A stretch of DNA of 64,000 nucleotides from Aequorivita sp. CIP111184 (GCF_900489465.1 NZ_UEFQ01000020.1:62001-126000), one strand, 5' to 3'; numbered from the stretch's first letter, positions 1 through 8,604 are shown. The notes: generated by a model not told the origin, from the sequence alone. Numbers and translations are program-made.

Positions 1-1
1 T

Positions 2-349
2 ACTCTCACAAAAAAAATGTCGCTCCCTTTAACGCTAAAGAATCTTGCAAAATGGAGCAAACTTTACTATCAAAATTTCGCATACGGATTGAATGGCTCC
101 CGCTTTGTAATGCTGTATCTTTTGCTTTTAATTGTAGCTTTATTTTCTGTTTTCAGAATTCCTTCTTCAGAAATAAAATTTATTTTATTGGGAAGTGCTA
201 TCACGTTATTTAATATTGGCATAATTGCAATTGGAATGCACACCATTAAACGATTTACATTTTATAACGATTGGATTTTATTTTTTATATTCTTTATTCT
301 GATAGATCTTTTGCTAAAAAAAACAAAACAATATGCAGCTAGAAGTTAG
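2..349 (+). CDS. C-terminal part of an integral membrane protein (5' end outside window)
   Basis: The frame is open from the first bases of the window, so the ATG at 17 is probably internal and this is the tail of a larger protein. It shows three strongly hydrophobic stretches (about residues 31-48, 51-72 and 85-100 counted from that ATG) and a basic end (KKTKQ). Its last 17 bases overlap the start of the glycosyltransferase gene that follows, so the two are translationally coupled. This suggests a membrane partner in glycan or lipid-linked sugar synthesis. The family cannot be named from this fragment. The function is inferred from the neighbour only. Confidence 0.55.
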   Translation, partial: TLTKKMSLPLTLKNLAKWSKLYYQNFAYGLNGSRFVMLYLLLLIVALFSVFRIPSSEIKFILLGSAITLFNIGIIAIGMHTIKRFTFYNDWILFFIFFILIDLLLKKTKQYAARS

Positions 350-1478
350 TGTAGTAATGCCATGCCTTAATGAGGCAGAAACTCTTGCAATATGCATCCG
401 AAAGGCTTTTTCTTTCTTTAAAGAGAAAGGGATTCAGGGCGAGGTAGTTATTGCAGATAACGGCAGTACAGATGGCTCACTTGAAATCGCAAATACTGAA
501 AATGCCCGTATTATAAATGTTGCAGAAAAAGGATATGGAAGCGCATTACGCGGAGGAATAGAAGCTGCAAATGGCACTTATATTATTATGGGCGATGCTG
601 ATGATAGTTACGACTTTACAAATTTAATGCCTTACATTATAAAACTTCGTGAAGGCAATGATTTGGTTATGGGAAACCGATTTAAAGGCGGCATTAAAAA
701 AGGGGCAATGCCTTTTCTGCATAAATATCTCGGCAATCCCGTACTTTCATTTATTGGCAGACTGTTCTTTAAAAGTAATATTGGAGATTTTCATTGTGGC
801 TTGCGTGGGTTTAGTAAAGAAGCCTATTATAAAATGGAACTAAAAACAACGGGAATGGAGTTTGCCAGTGAAATGATTGTAAAGGCAAGCCTTAAAAACC
901 TGAAAATCGCTGAAGTGCCCACCATACTTTCTCCAGACGGCCGTACCCGGCCACCGCATTTAAATACCTGGCGCGATGGTTGGCGGCATCTGCGTTTTTT
1001 AGTCCTTTACAGCCCAAATTGGCTTTTTTTGATCCCAGGCATGCTATTAATGTTTATTGGGCTTATTGCATCCTTAATTTTAATAAATGGCCCCCTAACT
1101 ATTGGCTCCATTAATTTTGATGTGCATACACTTTTATTTACTTCTGGAATTCTACTTATTGGGTTTCAATTCATTTTGTTTTATGGGCTAACCAAAGTTT
1201 TTACTGTTGAAAATGAATTACTCCCAAAATCGAAGAAATATGATCGTCTTTTTAAATTTATCAATTTGGAAAAAGGATTAATCACAGGATTTTTAATGGT
1301 TATTATAGGAATTATTTTAAGCGTTTTGGCCTATAATGATTGGCAGCAACTCAGTTTTGGAGATATCAATGATGCCAAAATTTTTAGAATTGTTATTCCT
1401 GCTATTACGCTAATGTTATTGGGCGTCCAGATTATACTTTTCAGTTTGTTTTTCAGTATACTAGGGCTAAAAAAATAA
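333..1478 (+). CDS. GT2 family glycosyltransferase with C-terminal membrane segments
   Basis: Predicted membrane-bound inverting glycosyltransferase of the dolichol-phosphate-mannose-synthase type, which moves a sugar from a nucleotide donor to a lipid carrier at the cytoplasmic face. The N-terminal GT-A domain (residues 1 to about 225) has the opening VSVVMPCLNEAET, the nucleotide-binding DNGSTDG (42-48) and the metal-binding GDADDSYDF (87-95). Four hydrophobic segments follow (about 230-252, 262-285, 315-338, 355-378). The length of 381 aa fits this membrane-tailed subgroup. The start ATG overlaps the upstream membrane-protein gene. A bidirectional terminator follows the stop. Family assignment is secure; the sugar and acceptor cannot be read from sequence. 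Confidence 0.88.
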   Translation: MQLEVSVVMPCLNEAETLAICIRKAFSFFKEKGIQGEVVIADNGSTDGSLEIANTENARIINVAEKGYGSALRGGIEAANGTYIIMGDADDSYDFTNLMPYIIKLREGNDLVMGNRFKGGIKKGAMPFLHKYLGNPVLSFIGRLFFKSNIGDFHCGLRGFSKEAYYKMELKTTGMEFASEMIVKASLKNLKIAEVPTILSPDGRTRPPHLNTWRDGWRHLRFLVLYSPNWLFLIPGMLLMFIGLIASLILINGPLTIGSINFDVHTLLFTSGILLIGFQFILFYGLTKVFTVENELLPKSKKYDRLFKFINLEKGLITGFLMVIIGIILSVLAYNDWQQLSFGDINDAKIFRIVIPAITLMLLGVQIILFSLFFSILGLKK

Positions 1479-1502
1479 AAAGGCACCCAAGTGGGTGCCT
1501 TT
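1477..1502. terminator. Bidirectional rho-independent terminator
   Basis: An inverted repeat (AGGCACCC, two-base loop, GGGTGCCT) is flanked by A and T runs on both sides. It lies between the convergent glycosyltransferase and typA genes and can end transcripts from both. Confidence 0.85.
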
Positions 1503-1527
1503 ACTAAAAAGTATATTTTTAAACTTA

Positions 1528-3321
1528 TTAAATTTTATTCCTTTTACGGTCTGTTTCTTTCAAATATATTTTTCGCAGTCTTAAATGGTGCGGTGTAACC
1601 TCAACATATTCATCTTTTTGAATATATTCCAAAGCTTCTTCCAAAGAAAATTTAACTGCAGGAATAATTTTTGCTTTATCATCCGCTCCAGAAGAACGTA
1701 CGTTTGACATTTTCTTGGTCTTAGTGATGTTTACAGCCATATCATCCTGACGTGTATTTTCACCAATAACCTGTCCTTCATAAATATCTTCGTTAGGATT
1801 TACAAAGAAACGTCCTCTATCTTGCAATTTATCAATAGAATACGGAATTGCAGAACCAGTTTCCATAGAAACCAAACTTCCGTTTTGTCTTTCTGGAATT
1901 CCACCTTTCATAGGTTGGTATTCAAGAAAACGGTGTGTCATAATTGCTTCACCGGCAGTTGCTGTCAACAATTGGTTACGCATACCTATAATTCCACGAG
2001 AAGGGATTAGGAATTTACATATCATTCTATCTCCTTTTCCTTCCATGCTTATCATTTCACCTTTACGAATGGTCACCATGTTAATAGCGGTTCCACTTAC
2101 ATCTTCGGGTAAATCAATAGTCATTTCCTCTACAGGCTCACATTTAACCCCATCAATTTCCTTGATAATAACTTGTGGTTGACCAATCTGCAATTCATAA
2201 CCTTCACGACGCATCGTTTCAATTAAAACAGAAAGGTGCAAAACCCCACGGCCAAAAACAATAAATTTATCAGCACTATCAGTTGGTTCCATGCGCAAAG
2301 CAAGGTTTTTCTCCAACTCCTTTTCAAGACGTTCTCTAATGTGTCTTGAAGTAACAAACTTTCCATCTTTTCCGAAGAAAGGTGAATCATTAATAGTGAA
2401 AAGCATACTCATTGTAGGCTCATCTATAGCTATAGTTTTTAAAGCTTCTGGATTTTCAACATCGGCAACAGTATCACCAATTTCAAAACCTTCCAAACCA
2501 ACTAAAGCACAAATATCTCCTGCTTTTACTTCCGTAACTTTTTTACGGCCCAAACCTTCAAAAGTATGGAGCTCCTTAATTTTAGATTTAACTATTTTTC
2601 CGTCGCGTTTAACAAGGGCAATCTGCATTCCTTCTTTTAATGTTCCTCTTTGCAAACGACCAATAGCAATACGACCTGTAAATGATGAAAAGTCTAAAGA
2701 AGTAATTAACATCTGCACTGTTCCTTCCTCGATTTTTGGTGCTGGAATGTGTTCCAAAACCATATCAAGCAACGGCTCAATGTTATCTGTTTGGTTTTTC
2801 CAATCATCGCTCATCCAGTTATGCTTTGCAGAACCATAAACTGTTGGAAAATCAAGTTGCCATTCTTCAGCACCCAATTCAAACATTAAATCAAAAACAG
2901 ATTCGTGTACCTCATCTGGAGTACAGTTCTCTTTATCTACTTTATTGATAACAACGCAAGGTTTTAAACCAAGGTCGATAGCCTTTTGTAATACAAAGCG
3001 TGTTTGTGGCATTGGCCCTTCAAAAGCATCTACCAAAAGTAAAACACCATCTGCCATATTCAATACACGTTCCACTTCACCACCAAAATCGGCGTGACCA
3101 GGAGTATCGATAATATTTATTTTAGTGTCCTTATATATTACGGAAACGTTTTTTGAGGTAATAGTAATGCCACGTTCTCGTTCCAAATCATTGTTATCCA
3201 AGATAAGATCCCCTGTATTTTCGTTTTCACGGAAAATACTACAATAGTGCATAATTTTATCAACCAGCGTGGTCTTACCGTGGTCAACGTGGGCAATAAT
3301 AGCGATGTTTTTGACTTTCAT
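1528..3321 (-). CDS. typA: Translational GTPase TypA/BipA
   Basis: Ribosome-associated GTPase of the EF-G/LepA superfamily, involved in ribosome assembly and stress or cold adaptation. It has the G1 loop AHVDHGKTTL (about residues 10-19), RERGITI (G2), DTPGHADF (G3) and NKVDKE (G4), then EF-Tu domain 2-like, EF-G III/V-like and BipA C-terminal domains. The length of 597 aa is normal. The start at 3321 is preferred over an in-frame ATG at 3351. An AGGAG Shine-Dalgarno sits about 7 bases before 3321, homologues begin near MKVKNIAIIAHVDHG, and the 3351 ATG lies inside a -7 promoter element. It stands alone, convergent with the glycosyltransferase. Confidence 0.97.
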   Translation of the reverse strand: MKVKNIAIIAHVDHGKTTLVDKIMHYCSIFRENENTGDLILDNNDLERERGITITSKNVSVIYKDTKINIIDTPGHADFGGEVERVLNMADGVLLLVDAFEGPMPQTRFVLQKAIDLGLKPCVVINKVDKENCTPDEVHESVFDLMFELGAEEWQLDFPTVYGSAKHNWMSDDWKNQTDNIEPLLDMVLEHIPAPKIEEGTVQMLITSLDFSSFTGRIAIGRLQRGTLKEGMQIALVKRDGKIVKSKIKELHTFEGLGRKKVTEVKAGDICALVGLEGFEIGDTVADVENPEALKTIAIDEPTMSMLFTINDSPFFGKDGKFVTSRHIRERLEKELEKNLALRMEPTDSADKFIVFGRGVLHLSVLIETMRREGYELQIGQPQVIIKEIDGVKCEPVEEMTIDLPEDVSGTAINMVTIRKGEMISMEGKGDRMICKFLIPSRGIIGMRNQLLTATAGEAIMTHRFLEYQPMKGGIPERQNGSLVSMETGSAIPYSIDKLQDRGRFFVNPNEDIYEGQVIGENTRQDDMAVNITKTKKMSNVRSSGADDKAKIIPAVKFSLEEALEYIQKDEYVEVTPHHLRLRKIYLKETDRKRNKI

Positions 3322-3348
3322 AAACTTGCTCCTTTTTTTAAGAGGGTG

Positions 3349-3356
3349 CAAAAGTA
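3349..3356 (-). promoter_or_regulatory. -7 promoter element of typA
   Basis: On the minus strand this reads TACTTTTG, a full match to the Bacteroidota -7 consensus TAnnTTTG, 28 bases before the chosen typA start. No clear -33 TTTG was found at the expected distance. Confidence 0.6.
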
Positions 3357-3460
3357 GTGTTTCTAAGTGGATTAGAACTAAAAGTTGGGATTTTATTTTG
3401 ATAGAAAATTATTATCCCATAAAATATAAATGAAGTATATTTATGTTAAATTTTTAAAAG

Positions 3461-4849
3461 ATGAAGAAAAAATTACTACTCACCTTATCAATCTTTTGGG
3501 CTATTTCGGGGTTTTCGCAATTTGGATCGCAACAAGTAATTTCTAATTCTACCTTGAAACCATATTTATCAATTCCTTTTGATATAGACAATGATGGGTT
3601 TATGGATGTTTTAACTGCATCTGAACAAACATATAAAATGAGTTGGTATCGAAATCTGGATGGACTCGGAAATTTCGGTCCAGAAATTATTATAAACGAA
3701 ACTGGAATTTATTATTTATCAGTTGACTTTGTGGACATAGACACTGATGGAGATATGGATATTTTATATCATAGTAACAATCCAAGTTATATTGCTTGGT
3801 TAGAAAATCTTGATGGTGAAGGAAATTTTGGACCAGAACAAATTATAAATGAACAGGATTTTATTCAAACTGTAATTACAACCGATATGGATAGGGATGG
3901 AGATCTAGATATAGTTGCAACTATAACAGATACATTCTCAGGATGGATAGTTTGGTATGAAAATGAGGACGGGCAAGGAACATTTGGAGATGAAAAAATG
4001 TTGATTCAAAACAGTAATCCTTATGCTAAATTAGCATTAGAAGATATTGACAATGACGGTTTATTGGATATTTTGGCAACAGAATATGTATATATTCAAG
4101 GTAAGATTTTTTGGTATAAAAACTTAAGCAATGAAGTCTTTGGAAATGCGCAAATTATTTATCAATTTGCTTGGGTTCAGTCTGGAGGAACAAGTATTAT
4201 TGAATTTCAATACGTTGATATTAATTCAGATGGGAAGATGGATATTGTTATGACTTCAGTGGATGACAGTTCTTTCGTAAATACCCATTGGCTTGAAAAT
4301 TTGGACAATCAAGGAAATTTTGGAGACCTTCAATTCATAATGGATACTAATGATCAATATCATTTTTATGATCTAGACAATGATAATGATAATGATATTT
4401 TGTTGTGGAGACCAAATTTGGATAGCATAATTTGGAAAGAAAACGAAAATGGCCAAGGAACATTCGGAACACCAAAAATTATTACCACTTCTGTTGATGT
4501 TCCAAGAGACGCAAAAGCTGCAGATTTTGATGGAGATGGCTGGCTGGATATTACTTCAGCATCTATTGCCGACAACAAATTAGCTTGGTACAAAAACGAC
4601 AGATTGGGTATTTCAGAAAATGAATTTGCCAACTATCTTGTTTTTCCAAACCCAACAAATGGAATTCTTCACATAGAATCAAAGCTGCCAATTGCCTCAA
4701 TTTCTGTTTTTAATATTTTGGGGCAAATCATTGAAACAAAGCAAAAAACCAACCAGATTGACCTCTCCAAGGCCGAGGCTGGTGTTTATCTTTTAAAGAT
4801 TGAAGATGTGAACGGAAATTCACAAACCCATAAAATTGTGAAAGAATAA
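3461..4849 (+). CDS. Secreted FG-GAP/VCBS repeat protein with T9SS sorting tail
   Basis: 462 aa with an N-terminal signal peptide ending near ISGFSQ. It then has about seven repeats with Asp-rich calcium-binding loops (DIDNDGFMDV, DIDTDGDMDI, DMDRDGDLDI, DIDNDGLLDI and others), each followed by a WYxNLDGxGNFG strand, as in FG-GAP beta-propellers. The last 75 residues (from about ENEFANYLVFPNPTNG to the final HKIVKE) are a type A T9SS sorting domain, so the protein should be exported across the outer membrane by type IX secretion and anchored or released. It is monocistronic, with no clear partner nearby. The fold and export route are well supported; the ligand is unknown. Confidence 0.88.
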   Translation: MKKKLLLTLSIFWAISGFSQFGSQQVISNSTLKPYLSIPFDIDNDGFMDVLTASEQTYKMSWYRNLDGLGNFGPEIIINETGIYYLSVDFVDIDTDGDMDILYHSNNPSYIAWLENLDGEGNFGPEQIINEQDFIQTVITTDMDRDGDLDIVATITDTFSGWIVWYENEDGQGTFGDEKMLIQNSNPYAKLALEDIDNDGLLDILATEYVYIQGKIFWYKNLSNEVFGNAQIIYQFAWVQSGGTSIIEFQYVDINSDGKMDIVMTSVDDSSFVNTHWLENLDNQGNFGDLQFIMDTNDQYHFYDLDNDNDNDILLWRPNLDSIIWKENENGQGTFGTPKIITTSVDVPRDAKAADFDGDGWLDITSASIADNKLAWYKNDRLGISENEFANYLVFPNPTNGILHIESKLPIASISVFNILGQIIETKQKTNQIDLSKAEAGVYLLKIEDVNGNSQTHKIVKE

Positions 4850-4880
4850 ATCTTCGTACACTTCCATTGATTTTTCAAAG

Positions 4881-4910
4881 TTGAGCGAAAGAAGCTTTTA
4901 ACTACCTTTG
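4881..4910 (+). promoter_or_regulatory. Promoter of kdsA
   Basis: A TTG at 4881-4883 and TACCTTTG at 4903-4910 are separated by 19 bases, matching the Bacteroidota -33/-7 arrangement. The predicted transcription start is about 4917, shortly before the kdsA ATG at 4931. Confidence 0.72.
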
Positions 4911-4930
4911 TATAAAAATAAGCTTATATA

Positions 4931-5749
4931 ATGCAACTGAATAAGATCCCAAATATAAAATACACAACTTCCAACAACTTTTTTCTCCTTGCTGGCCCCT
5001 GCGCCATTGAAGGCGAAGAAATGGCGATGCAGATTGCCGAAAAGATTGTAAAAATTACTGACAAGCTTGAAATTCCCTACATCTTCAAAGGAAGTTTTAA
5101 AAAAGCCAACCGAAGCCGAATAGATAGTTTTACAGGAATTGGAGATGAAAAAGCATTAAAAATATTGCGTAAAGTTTCCGAAACTTTTGGCGTTCCTACG
5201 GTTACCGATATTCACGAAATAAGCGATGCAGCAATGGCTGCAGAATATGTAGATGTTTTACAAATACCAGCATTCTTGGTTCGTCAAACTGATTTAGTAG
5301 TTGCAGCTGCTGAAACGGGAAAAGTGGTGAACCTGAAAAAAGGACAATTCATGAGTCCGGAGAGTATGAAACATGCCGTGACCAAAGTAACTGATTGCAA
5401 CAACGAGCAAGTATTAATTACGGACCGTGGAACTATGTTTGGCTACCAAGATATGATTGTGGATTTTCGTGGAATTCCTACAATGAAACAATACGCTCCT
5501 GTAGTTTTGGACGTAACCCATAGCTTACAACAACCCAACCAAAGCGCAGGCGTTACAGGCGGAAGACCCGAAATGATATCAACCATTGCCCGGGCGGGAA
5601 TTGCCACAGGGGCAGACGGAATTTTTATAGAAACCCATTTCGATCCATCAAACGCCAAAAGCGATGGTGCCAATATGTTGAATTTAAACTTGCTGGAAAA
5701 ATTGCTAACCGATCTTGTGGCTATCCGAAAAACCATTAATAAATTATAA
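4931..5749 (+). CDS. kdsA: 3-deoxy-8-phosphooctulonate (KDO-8-P) synthase
   Basis: Cytoplasmic enzyme condensing phosphoenolpyruvate with arabinose 5-phosphate to KDO-8-phosphate, the first committed step to the KDO of the lipopolysaccharide core. The 272-aa protein carries the family motifs LAGPCAIEGE near the N-terminus, KGSFKKANRSR (substrate binding), DIHE, GQFMSPESMKHA, ITDRGTMFGY, DVTHS and GGRPEM, and ends in the IETHFDPSNAKSDG region. The length is standard. It has its own promoter and ends before a strong hairpin, so it is probably monocistronic. Confidence 0.97.
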   Translation: MQLNKIPNIKYTTSNNFFLLAGPCAIEGEEMAMQIAEKIVKITDKLEIPYIFKGSFKKANRSRIDSFTGIGDEKALKILRKVSETFGVPTVTDIHEISDAAMAAEYVDVLQIPAFLVRQTDLVVAAAETGKVVNLKKGQFMSPESMKHAVTKVTDCNNEQVLITDRGTMFGYQDMIVDFRGIPTMKQYAPVVLDVTHSLQQPNQSAGVTGGRPEMISTIARAGIATGADGIFIETHFDPSNAKSDGANMLNLNLLEKLLTDLVAIRKTINKL

Positions 5750-5785
5750 AAAAGAGCCCTGCCAACATTTGTTGACAGGGCTCTT
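5747..5785. terminator. Strong hairpin after kdsA, with its U-tract on the minus strand
   Basis: The arms AGAGCCCTGcCAACA and TGTTGaCAGGGCTCT form a long stem. The A-run at 5747-5753 gives a U-tract for transcripts on the minus strand; on the plus strand the tract is weak. It may end kdsA transcripts and also any transcript coming from the small-RNA region downstream. Confidence 0.75.
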
Positions 5786-5832
5786 CGGCTAAAAACAGAA
5801 CTTTATATAATAAGAAATGTTGATTCTTAACT

Positions 5833-5901
5833 AAAAAAAGACTGCTCCTTTTTAGGGAACAGTCTTAGAATTTAACACTTATAAAACTCCCCAATTAAAT
5901 A
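5833..5901 (-). ncRNA. Putative small RNA, copy A
   Basis: A short predicted transcript on the minus strand. A TTG at 5937-5939 and GATATTTG at 5908-5915 (21-base spacer) form a promoter. The RNA would contain the word TTAATTGGGGAGTT and end in the hairpin AAGACTGTTCCC / GGAGCAGTCTT followed by a U-run (terminator at 5833-5866). A degenerate second copy with the same order of elements lies at 6001-6074. A palindrome-like GGGATTTCCCCC lies just upstream (5942-5953). No open reading frame is evident. It could instead be only a terminator relic. Confidence 0.45.
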
Positions 5902-6000
5902 AGTATTCAAATATCGGGCTAAAAACAGATACCAATCAAGAGGGATTTCCCCCAATTTTCAACAGGGTTTTTCCTGTTCCGAATATTTTGGATATGTATT

Positions 6001-6074
6001 AAAAAAAGAAAAAGTTGCTTCTTTTAAGAAACAACTTTTAACCTCATGTCTAAATTAACTCCCCAATTAATTTG
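6001..6074 (-). ncRNA. Putative small RNA, copy B
   Basis: Second unit of a tandem pair on the minus strand. It has the shared upstream word CCTCTTGA (TTG at 6109-6111), a 20-base spacer to a weak -7 element (CACCTTTA, 6081-6088), the shared body word AATTAATTGGGGAGTT, and a terminator hairpin with a long U-tract (6001-6039). GGGGTAAATCCCC lies upstream at about 6134-6149. Copies A and B are about 170 bases apart and differ in the terminator stem sequence while keeping its shape, which argues for conserved structure. Confidence 0.42.
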
Positions 6075-6218
6075 ATACTGTAAAGGTGCGAAGAAGACTA
6101 ACATCAGTCAAGAGGAAAAAGCCTGAATTTCATGGGGGATTTACCCCTTTTTTAATATAAGATATTTCCTACATAATACTATTTTAAAAAATAAGGTCTA
6201 AAATATTTAGGATTTTAA

Positions 6219-6250
6219 TTTGGCTAATAAATATTTTTACATTTACTTTG
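6219..6250 (+). promoter_or_regulatory. Promoter of the regulator-creD group
   Basis: TTTG at 6219-6222 and TTACTTTG at 6243-6250 are separated by 20 bases. Only the second base of the -7 element departs from TAnnTTTG. The -7 element is also the left arm of the operator palindrome, so bound regulator would cover it. Confidence 0.6.
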
Positions 6251-6261
6251 TTTTTCAAAGT
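6245..6261. promoter_or_regulatory. Operator palindrome ACTTTG-N5-CAAAGT, site 1
   Basis: A perfect inverted repeat of six bases with a five-base spacer, followed by another ACTTT, just before the ATG at 6270. The same half-sites, spacing and trailing ACTTT recur at 7204-7225 before creD. The winged-helix regulator encoded between the two sites is the natural candidate ligand. Confidence 0.6.
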
Positions 6262-6269
6262 ACTTTATT

Positions 6270-6878
6270 ATGAGCGAAAAGGATTATTTGAAAGACATCA
6301 GCGAGATCAAAAACTTAATGAACCGCTCTTCCCGTTTTATCTCACTCAGCGGACTTTCGGGAATTTTCGCGGGAATGTATGCCATTATTGGGGCGTTAAT
6401 TGCATATTTATATCTATTCCCAGCAGCTGGTGAATTTCTTACTATTCATAGCTGGAACTTTAAACTGCTGCTTGCGCTATTAGCTTCTGTTGCTTTACTC
6501 AGTATTATTACAGCCTATCTATTGACAACCCAAAGAGCAAAAAGAAACAACGAAAAAATTTGGGATACCACTACCCGCCGTTTATTAATAAACTTTTTAG
6601 TACCGCTCGTTACTGGTGGAATTTATATAATCATAAAACTGAACAGCCAACATTATGGGCTTAGCGCATCTTTAATGCTTATTTTTTATGGACTGGCACT
6701 CATAAATGCCTCAAAATACACCATTGGCAATGTAAAATATTTGGGCTATGCCGAAATTAGTATTGGATTAATTTGTGCAGCTCTGCCCGGTTACGGCCTC
6801 TGGTTTTGGCTCTTGGGGTTTGGCCTTTTCCACATTATCTACGGAAGTATTATGTACTTAAAAGAGGAAAAAAATTAA
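6270..6878 (+). CDS. Membrane protein of unknown function, partner of the winged-helix regulator
   Basis: 202 aa with a short basic and acidic N-terminus (MSEKDYLKDISEIKNLMNRSS) and six hydrophobic segments, typical of a small polytopic inner-membrane protein. It is followed after two bases by a winged-helix regulator starting at GTG 6881, then by creD. This three-gene arrangement suggests a membrane-sensing or envelope-stress module in which this protein may modulate the regulator, but that role is inference. The predicted mRNA leader is only about 13 bases, because the promoter and operator lie directly before the ATG. Confidence 0.7.
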   Translation: MSEKDYLKDISEIKNLMNRSSRFISLSGLSGIFAGMYAIIGALIAYLYLFPAAGEFLTIHSWNFKLLLALLASVALLSIITAYLLTTQRAKRNNEKIWDTTTRRLLINFLVPLVTGGIYIIIKLNSQHYGLSASLMLIFYGLALINASKYTIGNVKYLGYAEISIGLICAALPGYGLWFWLLGFGLFHIIYGSIMYLKEEKN

Positions 6879-6880
6879 GC

Positions 6881-7180
6881 GTGGGAATTATAGACAACAT
6901 AAATAAACTTTTTGATCATCGCATTCGTCTGGGAATTATGAGCATTCTTGTGGTGAATGAGAATGCCGATTTTAATCGTCTTAAAGAGCTACTTGAAGTT
7001 ACCGATGGTAATCTTGCCAGCCACATTAAAGCTTTGGAACAGGCCGAATATATTTTAGTGGAGAAAAGTTTCGTAGGTCGAAAACCAAACACCAATTACA
7101 CTGCCACAAAACTTGGTAAAGCCGAATTCAAAAAACATATAGAAGCACTCGAAAAATTGATTCAAAAACCTAGAAAGTAA
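6881..7180 (+). CDS. Winged-helix transcriptional regulator
   Basis: 99-aa DNA-binding protein related to the short winged-helix/MarR-like family. The core is HRIRLGIMSILVVNE, then a helix-turn-helix (FNRLKELLEVTDGNLASHIKAL) and a beta-wing (FVGRKPNTNYTATKLGK). The GTG at 6881 is chosen as start: it follows the upstream stop codon by two bases, has AGAGGAAA about 13 bases before it, and gives the family-like start xGIIDNINKLFDH. An upstream extension would overlap the membrane gene heavily. It probably binds the two ACTTTG-N5-CAAAGT palindromes that flank its own gene group, giving autoregulation and control of creD. Confidence 0.85.
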   Translation: MGIIDNINKLFDHRIRLGIMSILVVNENADFNRLKELLEVTDGNLASHIKALEQAEYILVEKSFVGRKPNTNYTATKLGKAEFKKHIEALEKLIQKPRK

Positions 7181-7203
7181 GAAGTATATTTTTTTATTAA
7201 TTC

Positions 7204-7220
7204 ACTTTGAAATACAAAGT
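7204..7220. promoter_or_regulatory. Operator palindrome ACTTTG-N5-CAAAGT, site 2
   Basis: Identical half-sites and five-base spacer to the palindrome at 6245-6261, again followed by ACTTT, located 37 bases before the creD ATG. A TTG inside it (7207) opens the creD frame but cannot be the start if this is an operator. Confidence 0.6.
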
Positions 7221-7257
7221 ACTTTACATTCAACTATTCACATTTAAAACAAAAATT

Positions 7258-8604
7258 ATGGAACAAACAAAAGGTAAATTTAGCAATTGGATGCGGAACT
7301 CCATCACCGCAAGAATGCTAGTAGTCGGGTTTTTATTATTGATATTATTGATCCCGTTGGAGTTTGTAAAATCCCTTATCAACGAAAGAGCATACAGGCA
7401 AGAGGAAGTGGTCCGAGAAATAAACGAAAAGTGGGGAAACGAGGTGCTACTCTCCGGACCTATTTTGAAAATTCCATATAAAGTTATTTCCGAAGAAATA
7501 ATTTTTAACGAGAAAACCGATTCCTATTACACAAAAACAAAGGAAACTGTGGAGAATGCATATTTCTTTCCAGATAAATTAAATATTACCTCTCAAGTTG
7601 ACACAAAACCGTTAAACCGAAGCATCTACGAATCGGTTGTTTATTCCGCTGCCATCGACATTAAGGGAAGTTTTCCAAAAATTGATTTTATGAATACCGA
7701 TATTCCCGAGGAAAATATACTTTGGGAAAAAGCGACGATTCTTTTAAAAACATCAAATTTAAAGGGAATAAAGACTACTCCTATCGTGAACTTAGCTTCG
7801 GAAGCTCTATCTATGACACCCCAGTATTCCAAGGAATATCTGAATACTATCCAAAGCAATTACATTACAAATGCAAAAGAAATTTTTACGGAGTCACTTC
7901 CCTTTTCATTCAATCTAAAAATAAACGGTAGTGAAAGCCTGAAGTTTTTACCCATAGGAAAAGAAACCGATGCCACGATGAAATCAAACTGGCACTCCCC
8001 TAGTTTTGATGGTAACTTTTTACCTGAAGACACCAACAAAGAAATCAGTAAAGATGGTTTCACAGCCACTTGGCGTATTCTTCAAATAAACCGGCAGTTT
8101 GAGCAATCATTTTTTGGACATCTTCCAGACCTTTCCGCATCTGCATTTGGAACCAAACTTATTATTCCCGTGGACGAATACCAAAAGAGCGAACGCACCG
8201 CCAAATATGGTTTTATGGTTATTGGACTAACGCTGCTGGTATTTTTGCTGATTCAATTGGTGAGCAAAATCTACATACATCCGTTTCAATATGTAATGAT
8301 TGGGCTGGCATTAGTAATGTTTTACACTTTGCTTATCTCTATTTCCGAACACAGTAATTTTTTAAAGGCCTATGCCATTGCTGCCTTTTCGGTACTTGCG
8401 CTAATAACGGTTTATTCGCGGGCAATTCTGAAAGGGTTTAAGTACCCTTTGCTTATCTGCGGTTCGTTGGCTTCGCTGTATGGTTTCATCTATGTAATAA
8501 TTCAGTTGGAAAACTATGCGCTATTGGTGGGCAGTATCGGACTTTTCTTAATTCTGGCAATCATAATGTTTGCGTCAAGAAGAATTGATTGGAAAAATGA
8601 ATAA
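7258..8604 (+). CDS. creD: CreD-family inner membrane protein
   Basis: 448-aa homologue of CreD/Cet, an inner-membrane protein induced by envelope stress in other bacteria; its molecular activity is unknown. One membrane segment lies near residues 20-40 (MLVVGFLLLILLIPLEFV), then a large periplasmic domain (about 45-320) containing the family motif INERxxRQEEVxREINEKWG, then five or six hydrophobic segments to the end. The ATG at 7258 is chosen over upstream TTG codons that fall inside the operator. It follows the winged-helix regulator and is probably controlled by it. Confidence 0.9.
   Translation: MEQTKGKFSNWMRNSITARMLVVGFLLLILLIPLEFVKSLINERAYRQEEVVREINEKWGNEVLLSGPILKIPYKVISEEIIFNEKTDSYYTKTKETVENAYFFPDKLNITSQVDTKPLNRSIYESVVYSAAIDIKGSFPKIDFMNTDIPEENILWEKATILLKTSNLKGIKTTPIVNLASEALSMTPQYSKEYLNTIQSNYITNAKEIFTESLPFSFNLKINGSESLKFLPIGKETDATMKSNWHSPSFDGNFLPEDTNKEISKDGFTATWRILQINRQFEQSFFGHLPDLSASAFGTKLIIPVDEYQKSERTAKYGFMVIGLTLLVFLLIQLVSKIYIHPFQYVMIGLALVMFYTLLISISEHSNFLKAYAIAAFSVLALITVYSRAILKGFKYPLLICGSLASLYGFIYVIIQLENYALLVGSIGLFLILAIIMFASRRIDWKNE

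Noticed and set aside
2291-2839. A 182-codon open frame antisense to typA
   Set aside because: It lies wholly inside typA on the other strand, has no ribosome-binding site, domain or promoter, and arises from the codon use of typA.
7207-7257. TTG-initiated N-terminal extension of CreD
   Set aside because: The TTG is inside the operator palindrome and the extra residues do not resemble the family N-terminus.
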